Assembly: GCA_017646305.1 (NCBI GenBank)
Contig: JAGCMR010000348.1
Location: forward strand, 1 to 6,567
DNA: 6,567 nucleotides
Origin: Spirochaetaceae bacterium
GTDB lineage: Bacteria; Spirochaetota; Spirochaetia; Treponematales; Treponemataceae
Reading direction: 5' to 3'
The notes under the pieces were generated by a model. That model was not told the origin of the DNA. It worked only from the letters and a program-made list of their open reading frames with translations, and did no database searches. This document shows positions 1 to 5,997 of the stretch, in pieces. Every line of letters starts with the position of its first letter. The first letter of the stretch is position 1. Both the position numbers and the translations under genes were made by a program.

Positions 1-724
1 GATTCTTCCTGGTGTGGCTGACTTTATCAGTTGGTTGCAAAGGACAGGAAAGGAATTTCTTTTTTTGACAAATAATAGTGGCTCCACTCCCAAGGAATTG
101 CAGCAAAAATTGGCTCGTATGGGACTGGATGTTCCAGAAAAACATTTTTATACTAGTGCCCTTGCCACTGCAGCTTTTTTAAAGGAACAGTCTCCAGGTT
201 GTTCTGTGTATGCTATTGGGGAAGCTGGTTTGTTTAATGCCTTGTATGATGCTGGAATTACCATGAATGACGTAAATCCTGATTATGTTGTTATGGGTGA
301 AGGTAAATCTTACTCCCTAGACTCATTAACAAAGGCTACAAATCTGGTTTTGAATGGAGCTCGATTGATTGGGGCAAACTCTGATGTTTCTGGACCAATT
401 GAAAACGGCATTACCCCTGCTTGTAGAGCCTTAGTGGCACCTATCGAGATGGCTACAGGAACTCAGGCTTATTTTTGTGGTAAACCAAATCCCTTGATGA
501 TGCGAACTGGTCTCAAGCTTTTGGGCTGCCATTCTGGTGAGGCGGTAATGGTGGGCGATCGTATGGATACTGACGTGATCTCTGGATTGGAAAGTGGTAT
601 GTCTACGGTTCTTGTATTATCTGGTGTTTCTACTATGGATACTCTGAAAACATACGCCTATCGACCAACCGTTGTTTTGGATGGAGTGGGGGATATTGTT
701 CGGATGGCGGAAGAAGTCCTTTAA
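1..724 (+). CDS. HAD-IIA (NagD-like) sugar/nucleotide phosphatase, 5'-truncated by window edge
   Basis: This is a cytoplasmic HAD-superfamily phosphatase of subclass IIA, the NagD / p-nitrophenyl phosphatase group, which removes phosphate from small phosphorylated metabolites. The reading frame is open to the first base. Numbering from the valine codon at 14, HAD motif II is seen as LFLTNNS (16-22), the motif III lysine lies in GKPNP (156-160), and motif IV is GDRMDTD (181-187). The stretch around 121-150 (ANSDVSGP, TPACRALVAPIE) matches the NagD cap region closely. The catalytic DxDG motif I is absent because roughly 20-25 N-terminal residues lie before the window; the GTG at 14 is therefore not believed to be the start. 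The true substrate cannot be read from sequence. The gene converges on hisS and ends 19 bases before a shared terminator. Family assignment is strong; equivalence to E. coli NagD (UMP phosphatase) is not claimed. Confidence 0.9.
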   Translation, partial: ILPGVADFISWLQRTGKEFLFLTNNSGSTPKELQQKLARMGLDVPEKHFYTSALATAAFLKEQSPGCSVYAIGEAGLFNALYDAGITMNDVNPDYVVMGEGKSYSLDSLTKATNLVLNGARLIGANSDVSGPIENGITPACRALVAPIEMATGTQAYFCGKPNPLMMRTGLKLLGCHSGEAVMVGDRMDTDVISGLESGMSTVLVLSGVSTMDTLKTYAYRPTVVLDGVGDIVRMAEEVL

Positions 725-743
725 TATTCGAGTATCTATACGC

Positions 744-803
744 AAAAAACCTCCTATTACCATGAATGGAGTTTGAGTCATTCTTGGTAACGGAGGTTTT
801 TTT
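744..803. terminator. Bidirectional intrinsic terminator between the HAD gene and hisS
   Basis: The two converging genes are separated by one long interrupted hairpin. The outer stem is AAAAAACCTCC (744-754) with GGAGGTTTTTT (792-802). The middle stem is TTACCA (757-762) with TGGTAA (785-790). The inner stem is GAATG (764-768) with CATTC (779-783), closing a 10-base loop. T-runs occur on both strands (797-803 on plus, six on minus), so it can stop transcription from either side. It begins 19 bases after the HAD stop codon and 7 bases after the hisS stop codon. Confidence 0.93.
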
Positions 804-809
804 GTATAA

Positions 810-2114
810 CTATGTATTTTGCAGAATAGTAATTGCTTCTTCCAAAGGAATAGAGTCAAACTGTTCCCTTGTTTGAAGATTTTTGAGAGTAACTACACCT
901 TTTGTTACATCATCTTCCTTGATGAGTAGTCCAAAGGGAATACCTTTTTTTTCTGCCATTGTATATTGTGCCGTAATTTTTTTTGCATCTGGGAATACTT
1001 CACAGGAAATGCCTGCTGCACGCAATTTATTAGCTGTAGTTTGATAGGCAATGGCAAGCTTTTCATCAAGGCAGAAAATTTCTACAGCAAGATGACTTTT
1101 CTTGTGATCTAGTTTACCCAACTGCTCTAGTCCAGCAATCAAACGGTCGAGACCGATGGATGATCCAACTCCTGGAACTCTATCTTTCATGTAGAGCCCA
1201 GCGAGATTGTCGTAACGTCCACCAGAGCAAACAGAGCCGATGGATGGTAATTGGTTGAGGAAGGTTTCGTATACAACGCCTGTGTAATAATCTAGTCCAC
1301 GGGTGATGGAAGGATCAAGCACAAAGCTGTCTGCAATGCCAGTGGCCTCCATCATGGCTCTAATTTCTCGCAAACGCTGCGAATGAACTGATGGACCACC
1401 TGCGAGGTCTTCCATTTGGGTCAATGTGGCTTCAAAACTATCTTGCTTACTGATATAGCATAGAATATCTTGGGCAATTTCTACAGCACCAGTAATTTCT
1501 TGGATCTGGCTCAATACTTCTTCCTGACCAATCTTTGCTAATTTATCTACAATTCTGAGAATATCTTCACTTTTTTCCTGAAGATTTCTTTTTTCTAGAA
1601 ATTGGTTGAAAATTCCTCGATGACTTAGGTGGATGGTAATATCATCTACTCCAATAGCTGAAAGAGCAGTTTTCATTAAGGAGAGAATTTCAAAGTCACT
1701 GGAAGCACTATCAGAACCAACGCAGTCAAAATCACATTGAACAAACTCTCGGTAACGGCCAGCCTGAGGTTTTTCTCCACGCCAAACCTTTGCAATATGG
1801 TATCGTTTGAATGGAAAATATAGCTCATCTTTGTGTTCAGCGGTAAAACGAGCAAAGGGGACTGTCAAATCAAATCGGAGAGCTACATCTCGGCCACCAT
1901 TGTCTTGAAAGCGAAATACTTGCTTTTCAGTTTCTCCATTACTTTTTCGTAAAAGTATTTCTGAATACTCCATTACAGGAGTGTCTATAGGCACATAACC
2001 ATAAGTTCGGAAGGTGGCAGTAAGTTTTTCAATCAAACTGGAACGAGTGATTTCGGCTTCTGGCAAAAAATCTCTAAAGCCTTTAAGGATGCGAGGTTGT
2101 ATGAGTTTTTCCAT
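810..2114 (-). CDS. hisS: Histidyl-tRNA synthetase (eukaryote/archaea-like sequence type)
   Basis: This 434-residue cytoplasmic class II aminoacyl-tRNA synthetase charges tRNA-His with histidine using ATP. The N-terminal catalytic core shows motif 2 around 111-130 (WRGEKPQAGRYREFVQCDFD), the histidine-binding signature RGLDYYTGVVYE (272-283), the SGGRYDNL element (297-304) and motif 3 GVGSSIGLDRLIAGLE (325-340). A typical anticodon-binding domain fills about 345-430. Length is normal. At 79-90 it reads LRFDLTVPFARF, which resembles eukaryotic HisRS rather than the LRPEGT sequence of the E. coli type. The ATG at 2114 is the only plausible start: no other start codon lies upstream in frame before a stop codon. 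No Shine-Dalgarno sequence precedes it, and a promoter placed just upstream would start the message at the ATG itself. It is divergent from coaX and convergent with the HAD gene. Confidence 0.97.
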   Translation of the reverse strand: MEKLIQPRILKGFRDFLPEAEITRSSLIEKLTATFRTYGYVPIDTPVMEYSEILLRKSNGETEKQVFRFQDNGGRDVALRFDLTVPFARFTAEHKDELYFPFKRYHIAKVWRGEKPQAGRYREFVQCDFDCVGSDSASSDFEILSLMKTALSAIGVDDITIHLSHRGIFNQFLEKRNLQEKSEDILRIVDKLAKIGQEEVLSQIQEITGAVEIAQDILCYISKQDSFEATLTQMEDLAGGPSVHSQRLREIRAMMEATGIADSFVLDPSITRGLDYYTGVVYETFLNQLPSIGSVCSGGRYDNLAGLYMKDRVPGVGSSIGLDRLIAGLEQLGKLDHKKSHLAVEIFCLDEKLAIAYQTTANKLRAAGISCEVFPDAKKITAQYTMAEKKGIPFGLLIKEDDVTKGVVTLKNLQTREQFDSIPLEEAITILQNT

Positions 2115-2125
2115 ATCGGTATAAT
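2097..2125 (+). promoter_or_regulatory. Predicted coaX promoter
   Basis: A perfect -10 box TATAAT (2120-2125) lies 17 bases after TTGTAT (2097-2102), a 4 of 6 match to the -35 consensus. The -35 box is inside the hisS coding sequence. The predicted start is near 2132, giving an 18-base leader that holds only the ribosome binding site GGAGGA (2135-2140). The -10 box shares its bases with the predicted hisS -10 box. Confidence 0.65.
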
Positions 2126-2149
2126 AGCTGCATTGGAGGAAAAATTCAA
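2121..2149 (-). promoter_or_regulatory. Predicted hisS promoter
   Basis: On the minus strand the -35 box TTGAAT (plus 2144-2149) and the -10 box TATTAT (plus 2121-2126) are separated by exactly 17 bases. Each matches the sigma-70 consensus in 5 of 6 positions. The expected +1, seven bases past the -10 box, is position 2114, the A of the hisS ATG. The -10 box overlaps the coaX -10 box on the opposite strand. This is a prediction by pattern only. Confidence 0.6.
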
Positions 2150-2956
2150 TTGCTTTTAACTATAGATATTGGCAATACAAATATTGTTGTTGCATTGTTT
2201 AAAAATGGGGTAATTCTATCTACCTGGAGACTTTTTACTGATACACGTCGTACAGGTGATGAGTATGGTAGTATGCTGACTTCTCTTTTAAGAGACGATG
2301 GAATTGATTTGAAGGGTATTGAATTTTGTGTTGTTAGCTCTGTTGTACCTGTGCTCATAGGAGCCTTTGTAGGTTTGATTGAACGAAAGACTGGAAAAAA
2401 ACCTGTAGTTATTAATCCTTCAATTTTTCCTCTTTTGCCTGTAAAGGTTCCAGAAACTGCTGTTCATGAAATTGGAAGTGACCTTTTGTGCAATGCAGTG
2501 GAGGCTTTTTGTCGGTATAAGTCTGCTTGTATTGTGGTGGATTTTGGTACAGCCTTAACTTTTACTGCGGTGGGAACTACAGGAGATTTGTTAGGGATTG
2601 CCATCACTCCTGGCCTGGGTACTGCTCGAAACTCTCTTTTTGAGGATACGGCACAATTACCGTCTATTCCCCTGGAAGCTCCTCCTACGAGCTTGGGAAC
2701 CAATACTATTCATTCAATCCAGGCTGGAATCGTTTTGGGGTATAAGAGTCTTGTGGAAGGGTTGGTGCAACAAATGAAAAAGGATATTGTTGCCCAAACG
2801 GGAGTAGCAGAAGATGATATCAAGGTGGTGGCTACAGGAGGGCTAAATAGTGTCCTTAAGCCCCTTACAGATATTTTTCAGGATGTGGATAAGTCCTTTA
2901 CACTTTGTGGCTTGTGTCGTATAGCCACCATATTGAAGGAAAAGGGCGTATCCTAA
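2150..2956 (+). CDS. coaX: Type III pantothenate kinase (CoaX), TTG start
   Basis: This 268-residue cytoplasmic enzyme phosphorylates pantothenate, the first step of coenzyme A synthesis. It belongs to the ASKHA fold. Visible elements are the N-terminal phosphate loop DIGNTN (6-11), GSDLLCNAV (109-117) at the place of the family's GADR motif with the catalytic Asp kept (D111), DFGTALTF (131-138), ITPGL (152-156), GTNTIHSIQAG (183-193) and ATGGL (228-232). Length is typical. Two sites deviate: GADR reads GSDL and GTATT reads GTALT. The TTG at 2150 is chosen because it gives the canonical MLLTIDIGNTN beginning and lies 9 bases after a strong GGAGGA site. The gene appears to be a single-gene transcript, with its own promoter and a terminator 16 bases after the stop codon. 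It is read divergently from hisS. Confidence 0.96.
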   Translation: MLLTIDIGNTNIVVALFKNGVILSTWRLFTDTRRTGDEYGSMLTSLLRDDGIDLKGIEFCVVSSVVPVLIGAFVGLIERKTGKKPVVINPSIFPLLPVKVPETAVHEIGSDLLCNAVEAFCRYKSACIVVDFGTALTFTAVGTTGDLLGIAITPGLGTARNSLFEDTAQLPSIPLEAPPTSLGTNTIHSIQAGIVLGYKSLVEGLVQQMKKDIVAQTGVAEDDIKVVATGGLNSVLKPLTDIFQDVDKSFTLCGLCRIATILKEKGVS

Positions 2957-2972
2957 AAAAATTGTTTTAAGT

Positions 2973-2999
2973 AGGCAGGCCACAGAGTCTGCCTTTTTT
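2973..2999 (+). terminator. Intrinsic terminator of coaX
   Basis: The stem AGGCAG (2973-2978) pairs with CTGCCT (2989-2994). It can extend by a G-T and a C-G pair (2979-2980 with 2987-2988) and is followed by a run of six T (2994-2999). It starts 16 bases after the coaX stop codon. Confidence 0.92.
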
Positions 3000-3041
3000 A
3001 TTTGTCTCGAGTATGATTAAATAACTTTTAGATATGTGTAT

Positions 3042-3072
3042 AAAAAAAGCTCTCACTTTAGTGAGAGCTTTT
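3042..3072 (-). terminator. Intrinsic terminator of the tRNA-Gly gene
   Basis: A perfect 12-bp stem AAAAGCTCTCAC (3045-3056) pairs with GTGAGAGCTTTT (3061-3072) around a 4-base loop. On the minus strand it ends in seven T (plus A-run 3042-3048). Its first paired base directly adjoins the tRNA discriminator base at 3073. By symmetry it could also stop plus-strand read-through from coaX. Confidence 0.92.
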
Positions 3073-3144
<72 letters not shown>

Positions 3145-3155
3145 AATGTGAAAGT

Positions 3156-3184
3156 AATATAGCAAGTAATAAAAATTATGTCAA
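3156..3184 (-). promoter_or_regulatory. Strong promoter of tRNA-Gly
   Basis: On the minus strand a perfect -35 TTGACA (plus 3179-3184) is followed after exactly 17 bases by TATATT (plus 3156-3161), a 5 of 6 match to the -10 consensus. The predicted start is 3149, only five bases before the mature tRNA 5' end. A/T-tracts just upstream of the -35 box (plus 3189-3213) could act as an UP element, as at many stable-RNA promoters. Confidence 0.88.
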
Positions 3185-3218
3185 CAGGTTTTTTAGAAAA
3201 AATGAAAAAAAAATCTAC

Positions 3219-3247
3219 TTGCGTAATGTAACTGAATTCTTTATTCT
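3219..3247 (+). promoter_or_regulatory. Possible promoter of the TPR-glycosyltransferase-acyltransferase operon
   Basis: TTGCGT (3219-3224) and TATTCT (3242-3247) lie 17 bases apart. Both are only 4 of 6 matches. The predicted start near 3254 would leave a leader of about two bases before the ATG at 3256. A second -10-like TATGTT lies at 3248-3253. No Shine-Dalgarno sequence is visible before the gene. A-tracts upstream (3197-3202, 3205-3213) may strengthen the promoter. Weak prediction. Confidence 0.35.
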
Positions 3248-3255
3248 TATGTTAT

Positions 3256-3999
3256 ATGAGTATGTGTAAGTTTTGTAAGATAATTTTATTGATGACCGTG
3301 GCTACGGCCAGTTTGTTTGCGGATGTGAATACTCATGATGTTTTGTGGGACGAGTATATTGTATTAAGAGATTCTATGTACAATAATACTTATTCAGCTG
3401 ATGAATTGGTGCCATTGTATGATACTGCAGTGGCTAGTGCAAAAGAGAATTTTAGTGAGGACACCTTGCTAGTGGCTCTTTCCCGTTGTGAATATATTAT
3501 GGGGCGAGCATACTCTTATGAAGAGAATAAGGATGCTGCAGGGGCACGATATGACGCTGGGGATAAGTATGCGGAGCAGGCATTGGATATTCGTGAAAGT
3601 GCTACGGCTCATTTAATGAGGGGAGAGAATATTTCACAGAATTGTTCTGTAAAGTCTGTGTCTTATGCTTTGTCTCATGGTACAAAGATTAGCGGCTTAG
3701 CCAAGAAGGTCTTAAAGCTTGATAAGAAATACGGAGCAGCAATGTATCTCCAGACTGCACAGCATATTTATGCACCATCTCCCTTTCATAATCATAAAAA
3801 GGGAATTCGTGAGATGCAGGAAATTTTAAATGATTCTTCTGTTCGTCTGGAAAAGGATGATATTTTCAATCTGACAAGTGCCATTGGTTATGGATATTTA
3901 CAGAGGGATGAAAAAGATGAGGCAAAAAAATGGTTCCTCAAAGCACTTGAAGTCTATCCGGGAAATAAATATGTTCAATCTTTATTGAAAGATTTGTAA
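3256..3999 (+). CDS. Secreted TPR-like protein of unknown function
   Basis: A 247-residue protein with a typical Sec signal peptide: Lys-containing N-terminus (1-8), hydrophobic core (9-21) and a likely cleavage site LFA-DV after residue 22. There is no lipobox, so a soluble periplasmic protein is expected. The mature part is helical, and a clear TPR-like repeat lies near the C-terminus (about 205-237, with GYGYLQ, EAKKWFLKALEVYPGN). Weaker helical repeats with alanine spacing are seen at 71-110 and 145-195. The overall shape recalls the TPR proteins found in treponemes, including TatT-like ones, but I cannot assign a partner. ATG at 3256 is used; ATG at 3262 (Met-3) is an equally possible start. 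No ribosome binding site is seen for either. It lies 23 bases before the glycosyltransferase gene and is probably co-transcribed with it, suggesting an envelope role. Confidence 0.85.
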   Translation: MSMCKFCKIILLMTVATASLFADVNTHDVLWDEYIVLRDSMYNNTYSADELVPLYDTAVASAKENFSEDTLLVALSRCEYIMGRAYSYEENKDAAGARYDAGDKYAEQALDIRESATAHLMRGENISQNCSVKSVSYALSHGTKISGLAKKVLKLDKKYGAAMYLQTAQHIYAPSPFHNHKKGIREMQEILNDSSVRLEKDDIFNLTSAIGYGYLQRDEKDEAKKWFLKALEVYPGNKYVQSLLKDL

Positions 4000-4022
4000 G
4001 GATACGATACAGTAGGATTATC

Positions 4023-5183
4023 ATGCAGAGTGTTGTCATTGAGTATTATGCTTGGATTGTTGCCATAATCAGTATTTATTTTCTTGTTTTTGCTTTAACA
4101 AATGCTTTTTGGCTTTGGGTGTATTCAAAGAAGCCTCGTTACTTTGAAGGTGAAAAGGTTTCTGTCTGTGTGCCTGCTAGAAATGAAGAGAAAAATATTG
4201 AAAATTGTGTACGTTCTTTGATGGAACAAAGTTATAAAAACTATGAGGTTTTGGTACTCAATGACAATTCTGAGGATAGAACTGGTGAAATTCTCCAATC
4301 TCTTTCCAAGGAATTTCCCGATAAGTTGCGGATCTTCAACGGTAAGCCTCTAGAAAAGGGCTGGACAGGCAAGATTTTTGCCATGAATCAGTTGATTCAG
4401 GAAACAAAGGGTGAATATCTTTTGTTTACTGACGCAGATACAATTCACAAGAAGGATTCCATTGCCTTTGCCATGACCAACATGAAGGTTCATAAGGCTG
4501 ATATGCTTTCTGGGTATATTAAAGAAAAGGTGGTAACCTTTGGAGAGCGGATTACGATTCCACTTATCTTTATGCTTACTGGCTTTGTTTTGCCCATGTT
4601 TTTGAATCGTGTAACCCCTTTTCCCTTTACCTCCGTAGCTATTGGTCAGTACATCATGATAAAGAAAAAGGTATTTGAGTCTGTTGGTGGCTACGAGTCT
4701 ATGAAAACCTTGATTAGTGAGGATGTTTTCTTGGCCCGCTTAGTTAAGAAACATGGTTATAAGACTATCTTTACCGACTGCAAGCGAGCAGCTCAATGTC
4801 GGATGTATACTGGCTACACAGAAAGTGTCAATGGAATTACAAAAAATATCTTTTCTTTTTTGTCCAACAATTCTGTGGTAATTTTAACTGCCATTATTGG
4901 CGTTTCACTCTTCTTGCTATTACCCTTCCCTCTGTTTATTGGAGCCTTGATTTCTAATATTTTAGCGGGTGGTTGGATTACTACCACCACAGTATTGCTG
5001 GGCATCAATGTTCTACTGATGTTCGTTGTGTGGGTTTTGGTGTCTGGGTCTCAGCACCTTCCTTTCACAACACCTTTCTTGTATCCCATTCTTTTTGGAA
5101 ACTTGGTGTATATGGCAAGTCTTTCCTACGTTCGTACCATCACTGGTAAGGGATACGTCTGGAAGGGAAGGGTGGTACATTGA
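4023..5183 (+). CDS. Membrane-bound family 2 glycosyltransferase
   Basis: A 386-residue inner-membrane glycosyltransferase with a GT-A catalytic domain facing the cytoplasm. Domains in order: one membrane helix (about 10-33), the GT2 start VSVCVPARNEEKNIENC (46-62), the NDNSEDRT nucleotide-binding stretch (80-87), the metal-binding TDADT (136-140), a hydrophobic segment (about 178-195), the acceptor-side GQYIMIKKKVFESVGGYE (208-225), the catalytic-base region SEDVFLARLVKKHG (232-245), QCRMYTGY (258-265), and three hydrophobic segments between 284 and 375. The C-terminus ends in WKGR. This arrangement resembles the HpnB/CrtQ-like branch of GT2, which glycosylates lipids or carotenoids. The donor and acceptor cannot be read from sequence. 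AGGA at 4014-4017 lies five bases before the ATG. Its stop codon is one base from the next ATG, so it is translated together with the acyltransferase. Confidence 0.9.
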   Translation: MQSVVIEYYAWIVAIISIYFLVFALTNAFWLWVYSKKPRYFEGEKVSVCVPARNEEKNIENCVRSLMEQSYKNYEVLVLNDNSEDRTGEILQSLSKEFPDKLRIFNGKPLEKGWTGKIFAMNQLIQETKGEYLLFTDADTIHKKDSIAFAMTNMKVHKADMLSGYIKEKVVTFGERITIPLIFMLTGFVLPMFLNRVTPFPFTSVAIGQYIMIKKKVFESVGGYESMKTLISEDVFLARLVKKHGYKTIFTDCKRAAQCRMYTGYTESVNGITKNIFSFLSNNSVVILTAIIGVSLFLLLPFPLFIGALISNILAGGWITTTTVLLGINVLLMFVVWVLVSGSQHLPFTTPFLYPILFGNLVYMASLSYVRTITGKGYVWKGRVVH

Positions 5184-5184
5184 T

Positions 5185-5913
5185 ATGGCATACAAGCCTG
5201 GAGATAAACTTATTGAAAATAGCTATTGGTTTAGGCTAGCTGCTTTTTTAACATTTTACGTAATTATTATTCCTGCCTATATTTTAGTGTGGGGCTTATA
5301 TCGCAGTCGGGTTTACGGCCGAAAAAAGCTACAATCGGTTGAAAGGGCTATTACCGTGTCCAATCATACGGTGTTGCTAGATCCAGTACTTATTGCCGCA
5401 TCTTTCTTTCCTGACAAGCCTTTTCAAACCTTGTTGGAAGCCACAGTATGTGCTCCCTTTGTGGGAACCTTGACACGGCTTTTGGGAGGGGTTCCTGTTC
5501 CTCGCCGTGATATTCATTTAGATTTTTTAAAGGAAGGCTGTTTGGAAGCCTTTAGAAGAAAAAAGAAGATACACTTTTATCCAGAAGGGGAGTGTTATCT
5601 TTACAATAATGTTCCAAAAAAATTTCATTCAGGGGCATTTTTTCTTTCCGCTACCTTGGATGTTCCCATAATTCCTATGGCTACAGTTTTTCATAAGCGA
5701 CGATGTCGGCCCACAGTACATTTACATGTGCTAGACCCTGTGTATCCCTCTGACTATAACCTGAAGAAGGAGGATGGTTCCATAGACCAACAGGCTTTGA
5801 AGGAGTATGCCGCTGCAGTCCGCCAGAAAATCGCTGATAAGATTGTCCAAGAGCAGGGAACTGGGATCTATTACAAGGGAGCCATGGATCGTATACCTGG
5901 TATCAACGCGTAA
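5185..5913 (+). CDS. PlsC/LPLAT-family acyltransferase
   Basis: A 242-residue membrane-associated acyltransferase of the lysophosphatidic acid acyltransferase superfamily, which moves an acyl group from acyl-ACP or acyl-CoA to a hydroxyl of a lipid or glycolipid. One membrane helix (about 18-38) precedes the four family blocks: NHTVLLD (60-66, the catalytic NHX4D), GGVPVPRRD (101-109), FYPEGEC (131-137) and VPIIPMA (150-156). Block III has EC where most PlsC proteins have TR or TS. The frame stays open upstream to 5026, but that stretch lies inside the glycosyltransferase in another frame and has no acyltransferase likeness; the ATG at 5185, with a G-rich stretch (GGGTGG, 5170-5175) before it, is chosen. 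The one-base gap to the glycosyltransferase stop codon implies coupled translation. It may be the housekeeping PlsC or an enzyme that acylates the product of its neighbour; the second reading is inference. Confidence 0.91.
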   Translation: MAYKPGDKLIENSYWFRLAAFLTFYVIIIPAYILVWGLYRSRVYGRKKLQSVERAITVSNHTVLLDPVLIAASFFPDKPFQTLLEATVCAPFVGTLTRLLGGVPVPRRDIHLDFLKEGCLEAFRRKKKIHFYPEGECYLYNNVPKKFHSGAFFLSATLDVPIIPMATVFHKRRCRPTVHLHVLDPVYPSDYNLKKEDGSIDQQALKEYAAAVRQKIADKIVQEQGTGIYYKGAMDRIPGINA

Positions 5914-5932
5914 AATTATTTTCTTGACCTTT

Positions 5933-5955
5933 TGAAAATTTCGCAGGGGTTTTCA
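5933..5955. repeat. Short inverted repeat in the permease leader
   Basis: TGAAAA (5933-5938) and TTTTCA (5950-5955) are perfect inverted arms with an 11-base spacer ending in GGGG. The right arm is the -35 box of one candidate permease promoter, so it could be an operator. It is too AT-rich to be a convincing terminator for the operon before it. Chance occurrence is quite possible. Confidence 0.3.
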
Positions 5956-5978
5956 TTCTTTGACATTTTTAGTATAAT
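5950..5978 (+). promoter_or_regulatory. Predicted promoter of the purine permease
   Basis: A perfect TATAAT (5973-5978) lies 17 bases after TTTTCA (5950-5955), a 4 of 6 match to the -35 consensus. The predicted start is near 5985, giving a leader of about 33 bases. A perfect TTGACA (5960-5965) lies between them but only 7 bases from TATAAT; it could instead serve a second, weaker promoter with TGTATT (5984-5989) at an 18-base spacing. No clear terminator separates this region from the acyltransferase gene, so read-through is also possible. Confidence 0.6.
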
Positions 5979-5997
5979 CTTGATGTATTTTATTGAA

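Noticed and set aside
14..16. GTG as the true start of the HAD gene
   Set aside because: The frame is open to the window edge, the residues before it (ILPG) fit the family, and a start here would remove the catalytic DxDG motif.
617..859. Minus-strand open frame of 80 codons across the HAD-hisS junction
   Set aside because: It crosses the bidirectional terminator and overlaps the ends of both real genes; no family likeness.
2146..2703. Minus-strand open frames antisense to coaX
   Set aside because: Both are shadows of coaX codons, without ribosome sites or family resemblance.
1..2956. A leading-strand G-over-C skew of the plus strand independent of gene direction
   Set aside because: Counting single 60-base lines gave G excess in the HAD and coaX genes but both signs within hisS, so the skew seems to follow coding direction and proves nothing here.
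5026..5184. An upstream extension of the acyltransferase gene giving 53 more residues
   Set aside because: The extension lies inside the glycosyltransferase gene in another frame, is not like an acyltransferase N-terminus, and the ATG at 5185 begins a normal protein.
4814..5195. Minus-strand open frames antisense to the 3' end of the glycosyltransferase
   Set aside because: They mirror membrane-helix codons of the real gene and show no independent support.
5933..5962. Intrinsic terminator after the acyltransferase gene
   Set aside because: The TGAAAA/TTTTCA arms contain a single G-C pair type and no proper T-run follows, so it would be too unstable.
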